Notes: a model not told the origin generated them from the sequence alone. Numbered from the stretch's first letter, positions 32,611 through 45,080 are shown. The stretch is 64,000 bases of DNA from Saturnia japonica (GCA_033032175.1 CM065308.1:19401590-19465589); one strand, 5' to 3'. Numbers and translations: made by a program.

Positions 32611-33965
32611 ATATACTTACTCAATAATTTGTTTATAAATAAATACAAGTTAGGATCAATCGCGTTATAATAAACGAATAAGCAAAAATATTGTAAATAT
32701 TATTAATTACTAGTTTTTGCTTCGTTTCTTTTATGTCGTTCCCGTTGTCTTGAAAAGTATACTAATTTTCGTTACTTAATACTAAAAACTCGCTGTACTA
32801 ATTCAGAAACCTTCGCGGGCTTGTGCACAGCAAAGTTTTATCGCAATCGGATGAATGGTTTAAGAACACTTTATATAGGTATAGCAAATCTTAGCTAATA
32901 CATACTTGACTAGTATATAGATTGTATCGAGACAAAATATAACCATAGGTCTAGAAATATTCACTTGTTTTGTAAAAATAACATATTAAAAAAGAATTCA
33001 AGCCAATTTCGTTAAAGATCAAAACAATATTCACAAGTATTACGGTGACGTTTTATAAATAGACGCGATTTACTCTCACTAAAAGTATTTCAAAATGTTA
33101 CAAATATTGTTATCAGCATGTTGAAGCAAAGAAATAGGAAATCACAGCGTAAGGTAGAAACTCTGTTGTCAAAAAAAGATAAAAGTTACTTCTCACTCAC
33201 GCCGGTGTCGAGTCGAAAGTGAACTGAGGGCAATTGCCCACCATCCACGAGGCATGTAAAGAGCGTCAATGCCGTATCTACTTACAAAATATAATTGATA
33301 ATACCTTGTATCATAACAATAGTACCTTGTTATTTTATATAATAGAAAATTCTCAAAATATGTATATTGATTAATTAACCTGGGGTAAAATAATAAAAAT
33401 TCAGTCGGGTAGTTACTGAGAAAAACGCGTACCTACATAGAAATATAGTAGGTACATAAAGAGAATACGAAAACTTATTGATTGAAGTTAATAAAAAGTA
33501 ATGTATATTTATAAAATAACTGGTTGGACAAAATATTACATTGTCATTCACAGATTTATAAATTGTAGACGGTATTTTAAATTTTTATTAAAAAAAATTG
33601 AGGGTAATTAAGTAATCAAATTTTGAATTTGATATTTCAACATTTCAATAAATACAATATTCTATAATTGTAAATAGACTATGATACAATATGTCTTAAA
33701 TAAAGTCCTAATAAAAAAAAACAGTACATTTAACAGTTTTCATTTAGGTACATTAGATTTAATAAATCTTACCTGTTATTATTACATGTTTTTATCAAAC
33801 GTAACGAAGTTGTGACGTAAATTTATCATGTTTATAGAAGATAACAAAAGCCCCCACATGTGTTTTTAGTTGTTACGTATGTATATATGCACACATTATG
33901 TGTACTTATTATAAATTTCGGGTAATTATAAATTTTAAGGTTCGAAAGATGTTAAACTACGTTTA
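32611..33965. other. Long unassigned stretch
   Basis: AT-rich throughout. A modestly GC-rich patch at 33,200-33,280 has no frame or repeat I recognise. Confidence 0.45.
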
Positions 33966-34210
33966 TTAACCACCCACACAAAAAGATGGGTGTTATAAGT
34001 TTTAACACTTCGGCTCTCAAGGTCACACAAATGTCCATAGAAATTGGCATAAATACCATCCACGTTGGCAGAGTTATTAACGAGTGTATCTGTTTATCTC
34101 TTTTATCGGAGCTCATAAATGGCTGAACCAATTCTCATATAGGTTTTTTCTTTAGTTTGAAAGATGACTTGATCAAGAGTCTTCTTAGTTGTGATTCAAG
34201 AAAATCTGTT
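33966..34210 (+). repeat. Common lepidopteran repeat, 'GGTGTTATAAGTTT' type
   Basis: 'GATGGGTGTTATAAGTTTTA', 'GGCTGAACCAATTCTCATAT' and 'TTCAAGAAAATCTGTTCAG' follow the familiar order of a dispersed repeat whose class I am not sure of. Confidence 0.45.
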
Positions 34211-34644
34211 CAGATAAATAGCATCATCCACAGGTCTTATTGAGTCGAGAACTGGTATTCTATTACTTCAATGATATATTTTTTTTAAAACTTGACCTGC
34301 TGCTTCAGAGTTATTTGGAATCTGTAGGACAGGTAACTCCTCGCCGACTTTCAGCAGATACATAGAATTTGTGCTCATTAGAATGGTCTCAAAGAATAGG
34401 TTACTTGCGGGGTTTTTAAAGTTTTCAATTTACCTACCTTCTTTATTTTAAGGAGACGCAATTTTAAACATGGCCATTTAATTCCAAACTAATCAAACAT
34501 AACTGGGTTCCTACCCTACCTCGCCACGAAGCCTTTCTTTGTTAATTTATATATATTAATAAAACTGTAGTTCTGTCTGTACATGTAATTTTTTTCCAAA
34601 GTTTTGAACTAGTAAATGTTTGAGAATTATAAGAAAAAATATTG

Positions 34645-34890
34645 CTGGACTACGCCAGACGTTAAAAGAGTGTTAGTCGATTGGTTTACAGCGGAATTCG
34701 ACAAATCCGGAAGTTCGAGGCTCCGGTGTGCACTAACGAATTTTTCAAAATTTGCGTTTATATTTACTGATATTAATTGGTAAAACTATCTGCTGACGGT
34801 GAAGCAATACATCGTGAGGAAGCCTGATCGCTTTGTGAACGCAGCTGTGGGACATTTACAGACTGGTATTATTAATATACGTCGAGGTTC
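34645..34890 (+). mobile_element. SINE S3, degraded copy
   Basis: The head is worn. The B-box-like 'AAGTTCGAGGCTCC' at 34,712 is followed by 'GTGTGCACTAACGAATTTTT' and 'CTGACGGTGAAGCAATACAT', as in 36,262-36,600. It ends 'GTGGGACATTTACAGACTGG'. Confidence 0.6.
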
Positions 34891-35246
34891 AAGTCAGCTG
34901 ATATTGGATCATTTAATATTTGACCGGTCTTATTAAGCTTTTTTAAATCACTAGTATAATGTAGAAATTAACTACGCTTACATCGTAATCATCTATAAAA
35001 AAGCAATTCGCTACAAAGAAATCATGATTATCATTCGATTCCACCAATGCAATTTGAATGTCAAGTAAAAATACATTTGCGTAAGACACAACAAAGTAAA
35101 ACATTCAATTTGTTATTTTCTCAGAGTGCTGTGACCTTTTTGTTTCTTAGTCGTCCGATATTAAGATAAATTTATAATATGAGCAGTTTAGTGGCATATT
35201 AAGATACCTACGTAATAATATTAAATCATTGGCAAATTTATATTGA

Positions 35247-35606
35247 CTAGCAGTCGCCCAATGATCGAAATTCGACCACCGACTTTTTAATCATATACTA
35301 TTTTCTGTTTGACATTTGCAGTATGAACCTAAACAATGAATATTATATCACTTGCTGTCACTTTTCAGTGAGTGACAATGTCAATATTTTGGGGGGTCTA
35401 AGTTCAATGGCCCCGGTCAGGTTAAGATACGCAGTATTAATTTATTTTATTTAATATATTAGTAACAGATATTATAGATAAATTTTAGGTTTCTGCACTC
35501 CTTCTCCATATAAACTTTAACCATGTCAAATCTCACAGTCTTCCGTGCACGTAAAACGCTTATAAAGGTACCGAAAGCTTTTGCTTCACGAAATTATAAA
35601 TATAGA
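35247..35606 (-). mobile_element. Helitron-like family C, full-length (360 bp)
   Basis: Reversed copy. The left edge 'CTAGCAGTCGCCC' follows an A; the right edge is the reverse of TCTATATTTATAATTTCGTG. It is longer than 31,385-31,672 because of an extra ~70 bases around 'TTGCTGTCACTTTTCAGTGA'. Confidence 0.75.
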
Positions 35607-35992
35607 TAAAACGTGCTTACAATGAGAGTTTAGAAATTTAAACGCTCTTTTTACAAAGTACGAAAAAAAACAATTGACTGTTATTAACGTTGTAAAAATT
35701 TTAGTTAGGGCGTATTTTTCTTACAAAACTATCCAGACGAATAAATTATGTAATAAAATAATGTAAAAAAAACAAACTGGGTTCGTCTGATAATATTGAA
35801 TTTAAATTGTTACTTTAATATTTAAATATAATAATATTACGCAATATACTTTATTATTTCGTATATGGTTTGTATTCAGTATTTAATCAAGTTTGAGCTT
35901 ATTGATTTTACTCAGACGGGTACGTTTAGATGTATATTATTGAGAATATACCAATTGTATGAGATTTTTTGAGTGTTGAAAACATTGATAAA
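35607..35992. other. Unassigned AT-rich DNA
   Basis: Nothing recognised. It ends at a (GATT)n run of about five units (35,995-36,013). Confidence 0.45.
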
Positions 35993-36261
35993 AATTGATT
36001 GATTGATTGATTATTGTGGACATTAAACTATTGGACACTTTTAATTTCCAACAAATAACAGAATTATCATGACATGATTATAGGTCATGGTTGATTCAAA
36101 AACAATGCTAACATTGACCGGGACGTGAAGAATGTGATAAATGCAGGGTGGATGAAATGGCTACAAGTCTTGGGGATCACATGGCCCTGACACTCATGGG
36201 AGTAGTGCATAAAGTATAAACCATTATTAGACCTGTCGTGATGTAGATCTGAGTACTGGGC

Positions 36262-36600
36262 AACGTCGTGGTGGTCGAGTGGTTCAGATCAGCGGAATAT
36301 CAATTCGTGTCTGCAAGTTCGAACCCCTCCGTGTACCAACGAATTTTTAGCGTACATATACTCATTCAAATTGGTAACACTATCGGCTGACGGTGAAGGA
36401 GAGACATGAGGAAACTTAATAGCTTGAGAATTGTTCTTGTAGTTTTCTGTATGTGGGACAAATATAGTAGTATTGATTTATCGGTGTTTGAAATCGACCA
36501 TACGTCGTGGACAGGCGTGGTGATGAAGCCCTTGCCTTACTTTGGGAAGAGGCCTTTGCCCAGCAGTGGGACACTTACAGGCCGATATTACTTATTACAT
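36262..36600 (+). mobile_element. SINE S3, near full-length
   Basis: The tRNA-like head 'GTGGTCGAGTGGTTCAGATC' carries an A box, with B box 'AGTTCGAACCCC' at 36,317. The body has 'GTGTACCAACGAATTTTT', 'GCTGACGGTGAAGGA', 'GGCGTGGTGATGAAGCC' and 'CCCAGCAGTGGGACACTTAC'. This body is very common in Lepidoptera. The 88-codon ORF over it is incidental. Confidence 0.75.
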
Positions 36601-36689
36601 TACTGGGCAACGAAAGAGAAGGATGAAAGAAAGTTACTAGGCAGAGACGTGAATGTTAAGATCGGTATGTAGTGTAATTAGAATGGATA

Positions 36690-36890
36690 AGTTCAGAAAT
36701 GAGTATTTCGGAGGAAGTATGAAACTAGTACTAGTGACAGTAAAAGCTATTTAACTGGAAGAATGTTAAGTATGATTGTAGATGTAAATAGGAGTGGAGG
36801 AAGACCGAAGGAGATGTGGATGGATTGTGTGAAGAATGATATGTTTAAAATGTATCTTAATTGAGATGACAGCGTAGAAGAAGAAGAAAC
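36690..36890 (+). pseudogene. LINE ORF2 C-terminal fragment
   Basis: The frame near 36,765-36,865 reads GGRPKEMWMDCVKNDMFKM, an exact form of the 'GRPK.RW.DCVK.DM' block close to the end of ORF2 in a common lepidopteran LINE. It stops at TGA soon after. Both ends are truncated. Confidence 0.6.
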
Positions 36891-36924
36891 ATATTATACC
36901 GTACGTATAGGATCTTAATCAAGG

Positions 36925-37110
36925 AGATAACATGGGGGTAGGATATTTTGTTTTGTTGAAAAATAGGGCACAGAGCTTGCTTGGCACTAACTTCTTTGGA
37001 GATTTCTCTCTACTTGGGTCAGTCAAACTGGTGGAATGCCGACACCCTACGTATGTACAGTACGTGTAGTCGATAGTTCGAGTTCCGCTGGTATAGGATT
37101 TTAAAGAAGA
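36925..37110 (-). repeat. Retroelement fragment (partner 9,640-9,790)
   Basis: The reverse of 'GGAGA(G)AAATCTCCAAAGA' and 'CCACCAGT.TGACTG'-type blocks seen at 9,740-9,785. The 75-codon ORF over it is not a gene. Confidence 0.4.
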
Positions 37111-39126
37111 TATCTCGTTAATATAAGTAAGTGTCTTGGAATACATATTCTTGTAGAGAATTGAACGATCTACAAAATAGGTCTAGTATGATTTTTTGAT
37201 AAATCTACCGGTGCAAAAGTTATTAATGGTCAAAGTTGAAATTAATGACGGTCAATTTCACGATTTTTTCACATTGTACCTACAACGAAATAATTAGTAA
37301 AAAATAAAATTAGGTAATTCTTGAATCGCTTGTTATTTTCTAGACTTTCTGCAAATTGCCAAATAATTAATTTAATAGAAATTATCTTTTTGTACCGATT
37401 TCTTCGTATACAATTATTATACATTACTTAAAATAATTTTATCTCGTTTATGATATATTCTATTTTTTACGCTTAACGTACCATGTAGAACTGTTGAGAT
37501 ATTAAAAACATTCACATAATTTATTGACCGTGCAGTACTAACATCTTATAGAAATGTGTTTGATAAACAAATATGTGTATATTTTAAATAAATCTAATGT
37601 ACAATCACAATTCGCAAGTTTCTGTACTCAAGTGTACTCAATGTGAACTCAAGGACCAAGTTTTAATAAAAATTACTCAATATTATTATAATCGACAAAG
37701 CAGTAATAAATGAATCACTTCACATCTTTCACTATATTCAAGGCAGTAAAATAAGCCATACAATATTCCGTTGTTCTAAATAAGGACTAAGCAGTAATCA
37801 TAAACATAGAATTCAAAAAACGGTCATAAGCATGGTATTAAAAAATGTGGATGCATGTGTCTGTGTACGCACGTTAGAATTTATACTTCTTTGAAGCGTA
37901 AGATCGAGTGTGAGTGTCTTCAGGACCCTCATTACCCCGGGGTTCAAGGGGTGCGAGGAACCCGGGCGCAGAATCTTAGCGTTGTTATCAACTTAATATA
38001 TTTAAATAAAATGATTGAGGTCAACCGTTGTGCGCGCATCACGCAAAAACTACTAGATAGATTTGATTTTATTGATTTGATACTACCAAGTATTAAAATT
38101 AATTATCACGATATCTTCATTCAATAAAAAGCTATTTAAGGTTCTAAGAAAGTAAGATTTTACTAACGTCATGCGACGAGCAAAGTCACGGGCACAGGTA
38201 GTTGTATATTTAAAAATGCTTACTTCGCTTGAAACAACAGAACCGTTTGATAACGAGATTGAAGACGCGGACACAAGTACTCGTTATAAAATTACGTCTT
38301 ATTTTGATAAAAATATTTTTATAGATCACCGAAATTGTTTAAAATTTGAATTATTCACGTTTCTCACTATGTGCAGTAGGTATTAAATACATAGTTATAA
38401 TTTATTAACCTCATGCGATAATAAAATATACAGTAGTCGGCCAAAAGAAAACGATAAAAACTTTAAATTCAGCAGTCTGCGAGTACATTTCAAAAGCACT
38501 GGGGAGAAACGGATAACAATGCTTCAAACACGTTAAATATTTCATCAGATAAAAAGACTTTAAAAAAAACACAATTTCTTATCGAATTTTTGTCCATTTC
38601 AAGCGCTACGTAACTTACCTATTTACCTTAACTTTTTTGATTATACATATTTTAAAATTGTTTCTACGAATATTCACGATTTGCATAAAGCTGTATTATG
38701 AATATAAATATGTTAAAGCAGTATTATTAATCTTATGGATCTAGATATTATAAAAAAATGAATGATCATTTGTTTGTTTGTCCCTTTGCGTACCTAAACA
38801 ATTCATACGATCAAGATGAAACTTTGAAAAATTATTGTGCGCACAATAGTGAATGTTCTGAATTAGTGTACAACCGGTTTAAGTCAAAAGTTTGGCTAAA
38901 ATTTTTGTTGATTGCAGTGTTGATATTATTGAAATAAAGAAAACCGTTCATGCTTCATGCTGTGGTGCTTGTACCTGTGCCTGTTTCAAATTAAAGTGTT
39001 CGTCTCTTACTTGTCGACCACATTCTCAGTATAGAAGTTCTAGTAAAATAATTCATTCAACTTTCATTTATAATTTTTTCGCTGACATACCGGCTTTCAA
39101 GCCTCTAGATATACTCTTTCTGATAC
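37111..39126. other. Long unassigned stretch
   Basis: ORFs of 63-91 codons (for example 37,855-38,127 and 38,892-39,167) have no recognisable domain. The second is Cys-rich in its middle but lacks a clear finger spacing. Splice context is absent. Confidence 0.4.
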
Positions 39127-39290
39127 CAAAGAGCAAAGAGGGTAACCAAAGTACCCTCTTTGGTTAACCAGATCGTGGTTTGGTCTCACGGTAACCCTAC
39201 CGTGATGGTTTTATCACCATGTGCATGCTGGTCGCGGCCCACTCAGGTACAGATCTCTACCACGCCGTTAGTGGCATTAATGGGCGTAAG
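39127..39290 (+). repeat. Retroelement relic with a small internal hairpin
   Basis: 'AGAGGGTAACCAAAG' at 39,137 and 'CCTCTTTGGTTAACC' at 39,156 form a compact hairpin. Beyond it 'TTTTATCACCATGTGCATGC' and 'GCGGCCCACTCAGGTACAGA' match a common retroelement and the relic at 6,610. Confidence 0.45.
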
Positions 39291-40454
39291 TTTAAATAAA
39301 ACATTTGCGCAGAAATAAATATTTCGCTGTTTATTCCAGTTCAATTATAATTACTTATTTTCTTCGACAGACTTGTAGCAAAAACGAAAAATGGCACTAG
39401 TAATTAAAACATGTAGTTGGAACTGAGCGTTGATTTGTCAGTCCGTCAGTCAGTTATCCTGTTACACATATATAAATAAATAATAATAGCCTATATAGGT
39501 ATATAGGCTTCCTATTAGTTAACAAAAATTAAAATCGGATCAGTAGTTTCAGAGTCACAAACATGCCAACTTGGTCATTTTAATTGTAGTATAGACGTAT
39601 ACATGACTTATGACTAATTCACTTCAGGGTTTTGAAGATAATAAATAACCACTCGTAATAATCTTAAGGTGAACGGGAAAAGAGTCAAGGAGAAAAATGT
39701 AATATGGTTATTATTTTAACAAAGCTAAAAGTATTTTTATAATGATGCAAAACATATACTTAGACTGGGTGTTTTTTCTCACTTTAATTCTAAAAATAAC
39801 ACTATTTTTTTAGAGAGTCTTAATAAAATGCGACATGGTCTACGATCATTTATAACATCGTAATAAATTTGGCGTGGCGTGGAACTTTGCTAATTAGCAA
39901 GTTTAAATATAAATCTCATTAATTAAAAAACCGTTCCTACGACTGATAGTGAAGTCAATGTACCAGTCTCAACGATGGCCGACGCATATAACAATATGAT
40001 TCTAACTAAATTTAGAAAATTATTTATGATAAAGTGGACAATAGTATTGTTATTATAAAATAAAAAAACGTATCGAAATGAGTACGTAGTTCGCGCTCTA
40101 AAAAACAGTCCAAAGCTTCAGAGCAAGTTTTACAAAACTTTTGTTACAGGACCAGATTTATAGCTTACCGTGACTCTTACAGCGTGAAAATAATATCTTT
40201 ACTCTCTCTAACACAGTTTCTACTTGCTCTTCTTCTTATTTATATTGCTTTCCAACCAGTTTTTTGTAACTTCATATTATGTATTGTATTATTATTTAGT
40301 ACATTATTTATTTCTACTGGTGTACATGCCTTCAGTTTACAGGGTCCAGTTAATGAATCAGTGTAGCAATGATGCTGAGACTGGGACCTGCTTATTCCCA
40401 CACGACACGTTACTTATTGTTTTGTTATTTGTTTGAGTTTGTTTTATATATTTA
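39291..40454. other. Unassigned AT-rich DNA
   Basis: Two overlapping hydrophobic ORFs (40,184-40,366 and 40,224-40,436) are short and T-rich; I do not regard them as genes. Confidence 0.4.
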
Positions 40455-40660
40455 TAGTTTCACTAGCTAGCCTGGCAGACTTTGTTCAGTCCTTTTCGGT
40501 AGTTCATGGCTCGACCCCAGCACCACCTTTTGGATCCTAGCATATATTTAAACCATCGTCTCGATGAAAAAAATGTACTACGTAAATATGAGCTCAATCG
40601 GTCAAGTCGTTCTGAAGTTATAGAATCACTAAGAGACAAGATTTTTATTTATGTATAAAA
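40455..40660 (-). repeat. Dispersed repeat, Helitron/SINE-like
   Basis: 'CACTAGCTAGCCTGGCAGAC' at the left and 'AGCTCAATCGGTCAAGTCGT' followed by 'CTGAAGTTATAG' resemble a common lepidopteran dispersed repeat. The class is uncertain. Confidence 0.45.
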
Positions 40661-41982
40661 TGTATTGAATGATGGAGATAACCTTTTATTTATTTCTTTG
40701 TGAGTGAAACAAGTTATAGTAAATGGAGTATCATAATTAATGTTTACAAATTCAACATAACTGTTTTAATGTTGATTGCATATCCCTTCAATTTAGACAT
40801 ATGTATTATATTTACTGGAACAATCAAATTTACTACGATTACAGATAATGGGAACCGATGAACGATATTGGAGCGTGAACCGGAATGCAAAATCTTCGTG
40901 CGAAATTTTTGAATAATTTGAATTTTAAATGTCTTCATAATTTATACTTTTTTTTTGCGCTTTATAGACTGGATTCGGACGACCATTATTTATATTTAAT
41001 ATTGAGTGACGAATTTGGTAACACGCTAAGTCCGAATAATCAACAAATCTATCTCTTCTTGGTGTCTAATAAAGTAGTAACCCATAGGTAATGTTATGGT
41101 TTTGGAAATTAATCAAAACAATCTTTAAGTTACGATTACGACATATGATGCGTTCAATAAACAATGTCGAATTTAACACTACACTTGTAAAATAATCATC
41201 TAGCGTCTAATAACATCAATCATTTCAATTCATTGAAACTGCCATTAAAATACGCAAAACATTTGCTTTACCTTTTCTATTTATATCATATTGGATATTA
41301 GAAAGTGGTTTAAACAAAGGAAAAAACGGAGCAAATAAACGCATAGTCAGAAAGCAAATAAACGTTCAAAAGCACTCTCTAACAGATAAGTAATAAAAAT
41401 AAACAAGAACATTCGATATGAACTTGCGGAGTTCACGAAACGAAAGTGACTCATCAGCAGTTCAACCGAGTTGAGATGTGCTCCTAAATCTAGATATTGC
41501 TTTCAAGTACGGATCCTTTATAATTTCCATGTGTGGTAACTTATAAATAGATGTCATATGAATCTTCAAGTCGAGATACTCAGCGAATTGAACGTGCGAA
41601 CGTTATTCATTTAACTAGATGCAAATGCAACTATAAAATGGAACGAATGTCAAATTTACACGTACTCCCTTGATAAAGTTTTTTGGAGTGTACAATATAA
41701 AAAGAAATACAATTCAATCAGCCGGCAAAATCGTGTATAATGATTTTCTCGGTGGTATCTTTTTTGGTCTGTATTTAACAAACGGTCTTTGTTGTGGATT
41801 GAGTCACATTGAGTGGTCGGTGTCACTGCACTCAACTGGTGACCACTCGTTTATGAGCTGGCGAATACATAGAACTGAGCAATCAGCAGAGAATTGGAAA
41901 CTTGCAACTATGTTAAAGAACTTAAAAACAAAGCAAAGCAAATTATGGTTAGCTTAGACTATGGAGCACTTTATTAAACTAC
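40661..41982. other. Long unassigned stretch
   Basis: A 95-codon ORF (41,670-41,957, plus) is the longest reading frame. It has no recognised domain, and its context gives no promoter or splice signals that I trust. Confidence 0.4.
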
Positions 41983-42175
41983 TGGCCTCTGCCCGCGACT
42001 TCATCTACGTGGACTTCAGAATTAGGCCTCTACCGGGATAAAAAGTATCCTATGTGTTAATCCAAGACATAAACTATCTGTGTGGCAAATTTTATCCAAA
42101 TTCGTTCAGTCGTTTTTGCGCGATAGAGTAACAAATATACAAACTTTCACATTTATAATATTAGTTAGTAGGATA
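41983..42175 (-). mobile_element. Family D copy, near complete
   Basis: On the minus strand it runs from 'AATATTATAAATGTGAAAGT' through 'CGCGCAAAAACGACTGAACG' to 'GAAGTCCACGTAGATGAAGT' and 'CGCGGGCAGAGGCCAGT'. It is the clearest family D copy. The terminal CTAG is degraded. Confidence 0.65.
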
Positions 42176-43179
42176 TAATTAGTAGTATAAGTTTGTCTCT
42201 TTAGACTGATAAATTCTTTTGATCGAAGGATTGTTTTAGGACATGCAATATATGAATTTATGTAGGTACATATAAAATATATGTGGAGGTACTTTGGGAC
42301 AGCGTAATTCGATTTCATTTCACGTTAATTTGAAATATAACGCGAGCAAACGTTCACTTCGACAATTAGACGCATTCCTGTGAGTCATCGAACCGAGACA
42401 TGTATTTTTATTGGCTGATTTCGTTATAATTATATCTGTTCACAAATACAATTTCGCGAATTATTATATCGATGTAGGTACCTCTGTCGCGTGTGTATAA
42501 AGTCTATCTAGAATGGGTATGGATCTGTTATCGCGAGTGGCGCGGTTGCGTCGGGTCGGGTCCCTGGTGGTTTTGCACTCGAAAGTTAAACCAATAACGT
42601 TTCGAAATCAACTATGTAATGACGAGGCCGGTGAAAAATATCAACGCGTCGGAATGACGTCACGAGAAATTCATCGTAACGAGTGTATTTGGTAGGAACG
42701 TACTTGGAATGTAATCAAAATACATGAAATACGAAACAAAGCACACAAAACCATAAAATGTTTTTTTCTTGAACATTCTCGTCGAAGTCTCTGACGTCCG
42801 GTGGCTGTCTATCAGGTTAATAATGTATTTTTGTTACGGCACATTGTTTTTGTCTGTCTATAGACTTACTGAGAGAATACTGAAAATATACTACGGATAA
42901 TACTGACGACTGAGGCCCATAATTATCATAAAGGAAAACGGCGGCAATGGTGTTCGGCTGCCGTCGCAAAGTATGCGAAAACCAGTTTGGCCTGCTTTTG
43001 TTCATATTCGGCGGGGAGTTCGATGACCAAAGCAAATGTGGTGTGCGATTTTAGGTGCGAGGGTGTACCGGGAGGGGTGAGGTGAGGGTGCGGCGAGCGG
43101 GGCCCGGGGTGCAGCCTGCAGCGGTCATCAACCGGCGTGATTAACGTGTGACTCACCGTAACTCTTTGTCTCCGCGCCT

Positions 43180-43207
43180 ACTCACCTCGAGCGGGCATCG
43201 TCTCGAA
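43180..43207 (-). other. Candidate minus-strand coding start and splice donor
   Basis: On the minus strand the sequence reads CG-ATG-CCC-GCT-CGA-G followed by GTGAGTAG, so an ATG frame runs straight into a consensus donor (GAG/GTGAGT). If real, it is a tiny coding first exon of a leftward gene. No downstream exon was found to support it. Confidence 0.25.
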
Positions 43208-43226
43208 GGCAGGGTGCCGCACGCGC

Positions 43227-43249
43227 CACGTGCTCGCTCTCACCACGTG
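43227..43249. promoter_or_regulatory. Tandem canonical E-boxes
   Basis: CACGTG at 43,227-43,232 and again at 43,244-43,249, 17 bases start to start. Such pairs bind bHLH or bHLH-PAS dimers (for example CLOCK/CYCLE, Myc/Max, HIF-type). Occupancy is not shown by sequence. Confidence 0.4.
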
Positions 43250-43507
43250 TCCTGCTAGGAACCGGGAGCACAGTCTTCACGGGCGGCCGGACGACAGCCG
43301 CCGACACGGTAAGTGTACTCCAACAAGCGCCTGGAATTATCATCACCAGAGCACCTGATGAAGTACAATGGGCGTGCGGCGGGCGCTGCAGCGGCTCATG
43401 GCTGCTCTCAGTCGATATCGGCCGGAGCGACGCGCGCTACTTCAGGTACCTGACTCGCTGAGGACAGCCCTGGCGCCAGAGTAGCGCGCGCCGCAACCGC
43501 CTGCTCC

Positions 43508-43515
43508 TATAAATA
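43508..43515 (+). promoter_or_regulatory. TATA box TATAAATA
   Basis: A consensus TATAAATA in an otherwise very GC-rich context, so it stands out. It predicts a start site near 43,538-43,545 on the plus strand. No TCAGT-type initiator is seen there. Confidence 0.55.
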
Positions 43516-43539
43516 GCGCGATCCGCGTCGAAAGAGCGT

Positions 43540-43818
43540 GCACCTCCAACGCCGTTCGGGGCACGACTGCACATCGAGTCGCGGCGTCCCCCGCGCGTCC
43601 CCAGACGTCAGCTGACCGCGGCTGCACCGGCCCTGACATTGGCGGCGCGCCGGCGCGCGGGGGGCGAGGTCGCTGACCCCGCCCGCGGAAGCCTCCTCGC
43701 AAATCTGCTGCCCCCGCTGTAGACCCCCTTCCCACCCGGACACACCACCAGTCATCGCGGGCTCACATTCACCAAGTTTTAGTGCTGAATGATTTTAGTT
43801 CGGTGTCACTTTGTTTTG
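43540..43818 (+). other. Candidate first exon (mostly 5' UTR)
   Basis: It runs from the expected start ~30 bases after TATAAATA to a consensus donor TTTTG/GTAAGTA at 43,818/43,819. The only ATG in it (43,789-43,791) opens a frame MILVRCHFVL that reaches the donor in phase 0. Both boundaries are inferred from signals; nothing shows transcription. The hydrophobic start could be the beginning of a signal peptide, or the frame could be an upstream ORF in a leader. Confidence 0.4.
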
Positions 43819-45007
43819 GTAAGTATTTATTGATCAGTCGAAAGTGTGACAGCATGCTAACAGCATTCAACGGAGGCTCAAAACGTGAGATCGTCTTTAA
43901 AGATACATAAAGGCGGCAAAGTGAATTTCTGTGTGCAAATTTTAAATTAATATTTCTTAATCAATTTTTTTTTTTGTTAGAATCGTCTTTCCTTTTCTTA
44001 TTTGTAGTTAAGTAAGTAATATAAAATATGTCCAAAACAACTTTAGTTAAAATCATAATATGTAAAGTATTATATTATAAAAAAACTTACGGGATAAAGA
44101 AACTCTTCAAGAACAGGCAATCAAAGCTCGATTTGTGATTTCCATAATTAGTTTTCATCCTATTCACAGAAGAAATCTGTGTTCCTATTTCTATATTTTA
44201 AACTCATAACTACTAAATAGTTTAGTAGGGTCAAACGTTTGTTATCATATCTCAATAAATTCAGCCCACTTCACGGTTAGAGCACAGAGTACTTTTGGGT
44301 TAGAGTCACAATTATTCATTCTGATCCAATGACCGCTTAAAAATTTAGTTCCAATTTCCATGTAAATTATCTAAATGCAAGGCGTCCGTCGGCAGATGGT
44401 GCGACAACATTATCAAAGCAGTTAGTAAACCATTGTCCACATCCGTTATATCAGTGCTGCTTGCTATACGCAAAATAAATGCTGATACGAAAAACACATT
44501 TTCAAACTAATGAGTTCGCAGTTTGAAATAGAGATAAGAAAACGAGCTTACGTAAAAAAAAGAATATTTATTAATAATAATTTGTCATTAATCTCAACAA
44601 ACGACAAATAATCCGTGTTGAAAATTACACAATGACAAATCAACAAAATTAGGATGATGAAATAATAATTATCATATTTGTGGAGATAAGCAGTGATAAG
44701 ATACTTGCGTCATTTATAGTTTCAAAATGATGGCAATCAACATGGTATTCATCTGTTAATGCTTAGTTTAGCTTAATTTAAATTAATGTTTGAATGTAAA
44801 ATTGTAGATAACATATGACGCTCATGTAATCACCCATCACAGATCACAGATATGAACTCTTGTTAAACATTCGTAATATATATATTCTGTAACCGACATC
44901 GACATTACACCGTAGCAACAAACCTTAATTGCGAATTGAGTTGAATTATTAAACGAAAATCAATTTAGTTCGTTATTATTTGTGCGAGAGTTACGTCAGT
45001 TTTGAAG

Positions 45008-45080
45008 CAATGATGGCTCCGTGGTAGAATGTAAACGGACACCAAGAAGAGCGACGTGAGTTCGAATCTCTACAACGGAT
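45008..45080 (+). mobile_element. SINE S2 head fragment
   Basis: 'GCAATGATGGCTCCGTGG' with B box 'GAGTTCGAATCTC' at 45,059. The tRNA-like part alone is clear; the body is not matched. It is not a functional tRNA: the arms do not pair as a cloverleaf. Confidence 0.55.

Larger units (their letters stand above)
42480..43537. promoter_or_regulatory. GC/CpG-rich block upstream of the TATA box
   Basis: The block is clearly GC-rich and CpG-dense from about 43,040 on, within otherwise AT-rich DNA. It holds a palindromic TGACGTCA (42,655-42,662), two CACGTG E-boxes (43,227-43,232 and 43,244-43,249), and strong donor-like sites on both strands (see separate entries). This suits a promoter region. Short GC-rich ORFs in it (42-97 codons, both strands) are not called. 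Confidence 0.5.

Noticed and set aside
40184..40436. Two overlapping membrane-protein-like ORFs
   Set aside because: Hydrophobicity comes from T-rich composition. The ORFs overlap in different frames and are short.
42513..42695. 60-codon plus ORF with 'MGMDLLSRVARLRR' start
   Set aside because: Short, no donor at its end, no recognised motif and no promoter immediately upstream.
43442..43755. 97- and 82-codon minus-strand ORFs in the GC-rich block
   Set aside because: GC-rich DNA is poor in stop codons. No domain and no consistent frame; the plus-strand TATA, exon and donor signals explain the region better.
45008..45080. Possible tRNA gene
   Set aside because: A and B boxes are present, but the acceptor, D and anticodon arms do not pair. 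The head is shared with SINE S2 copies.
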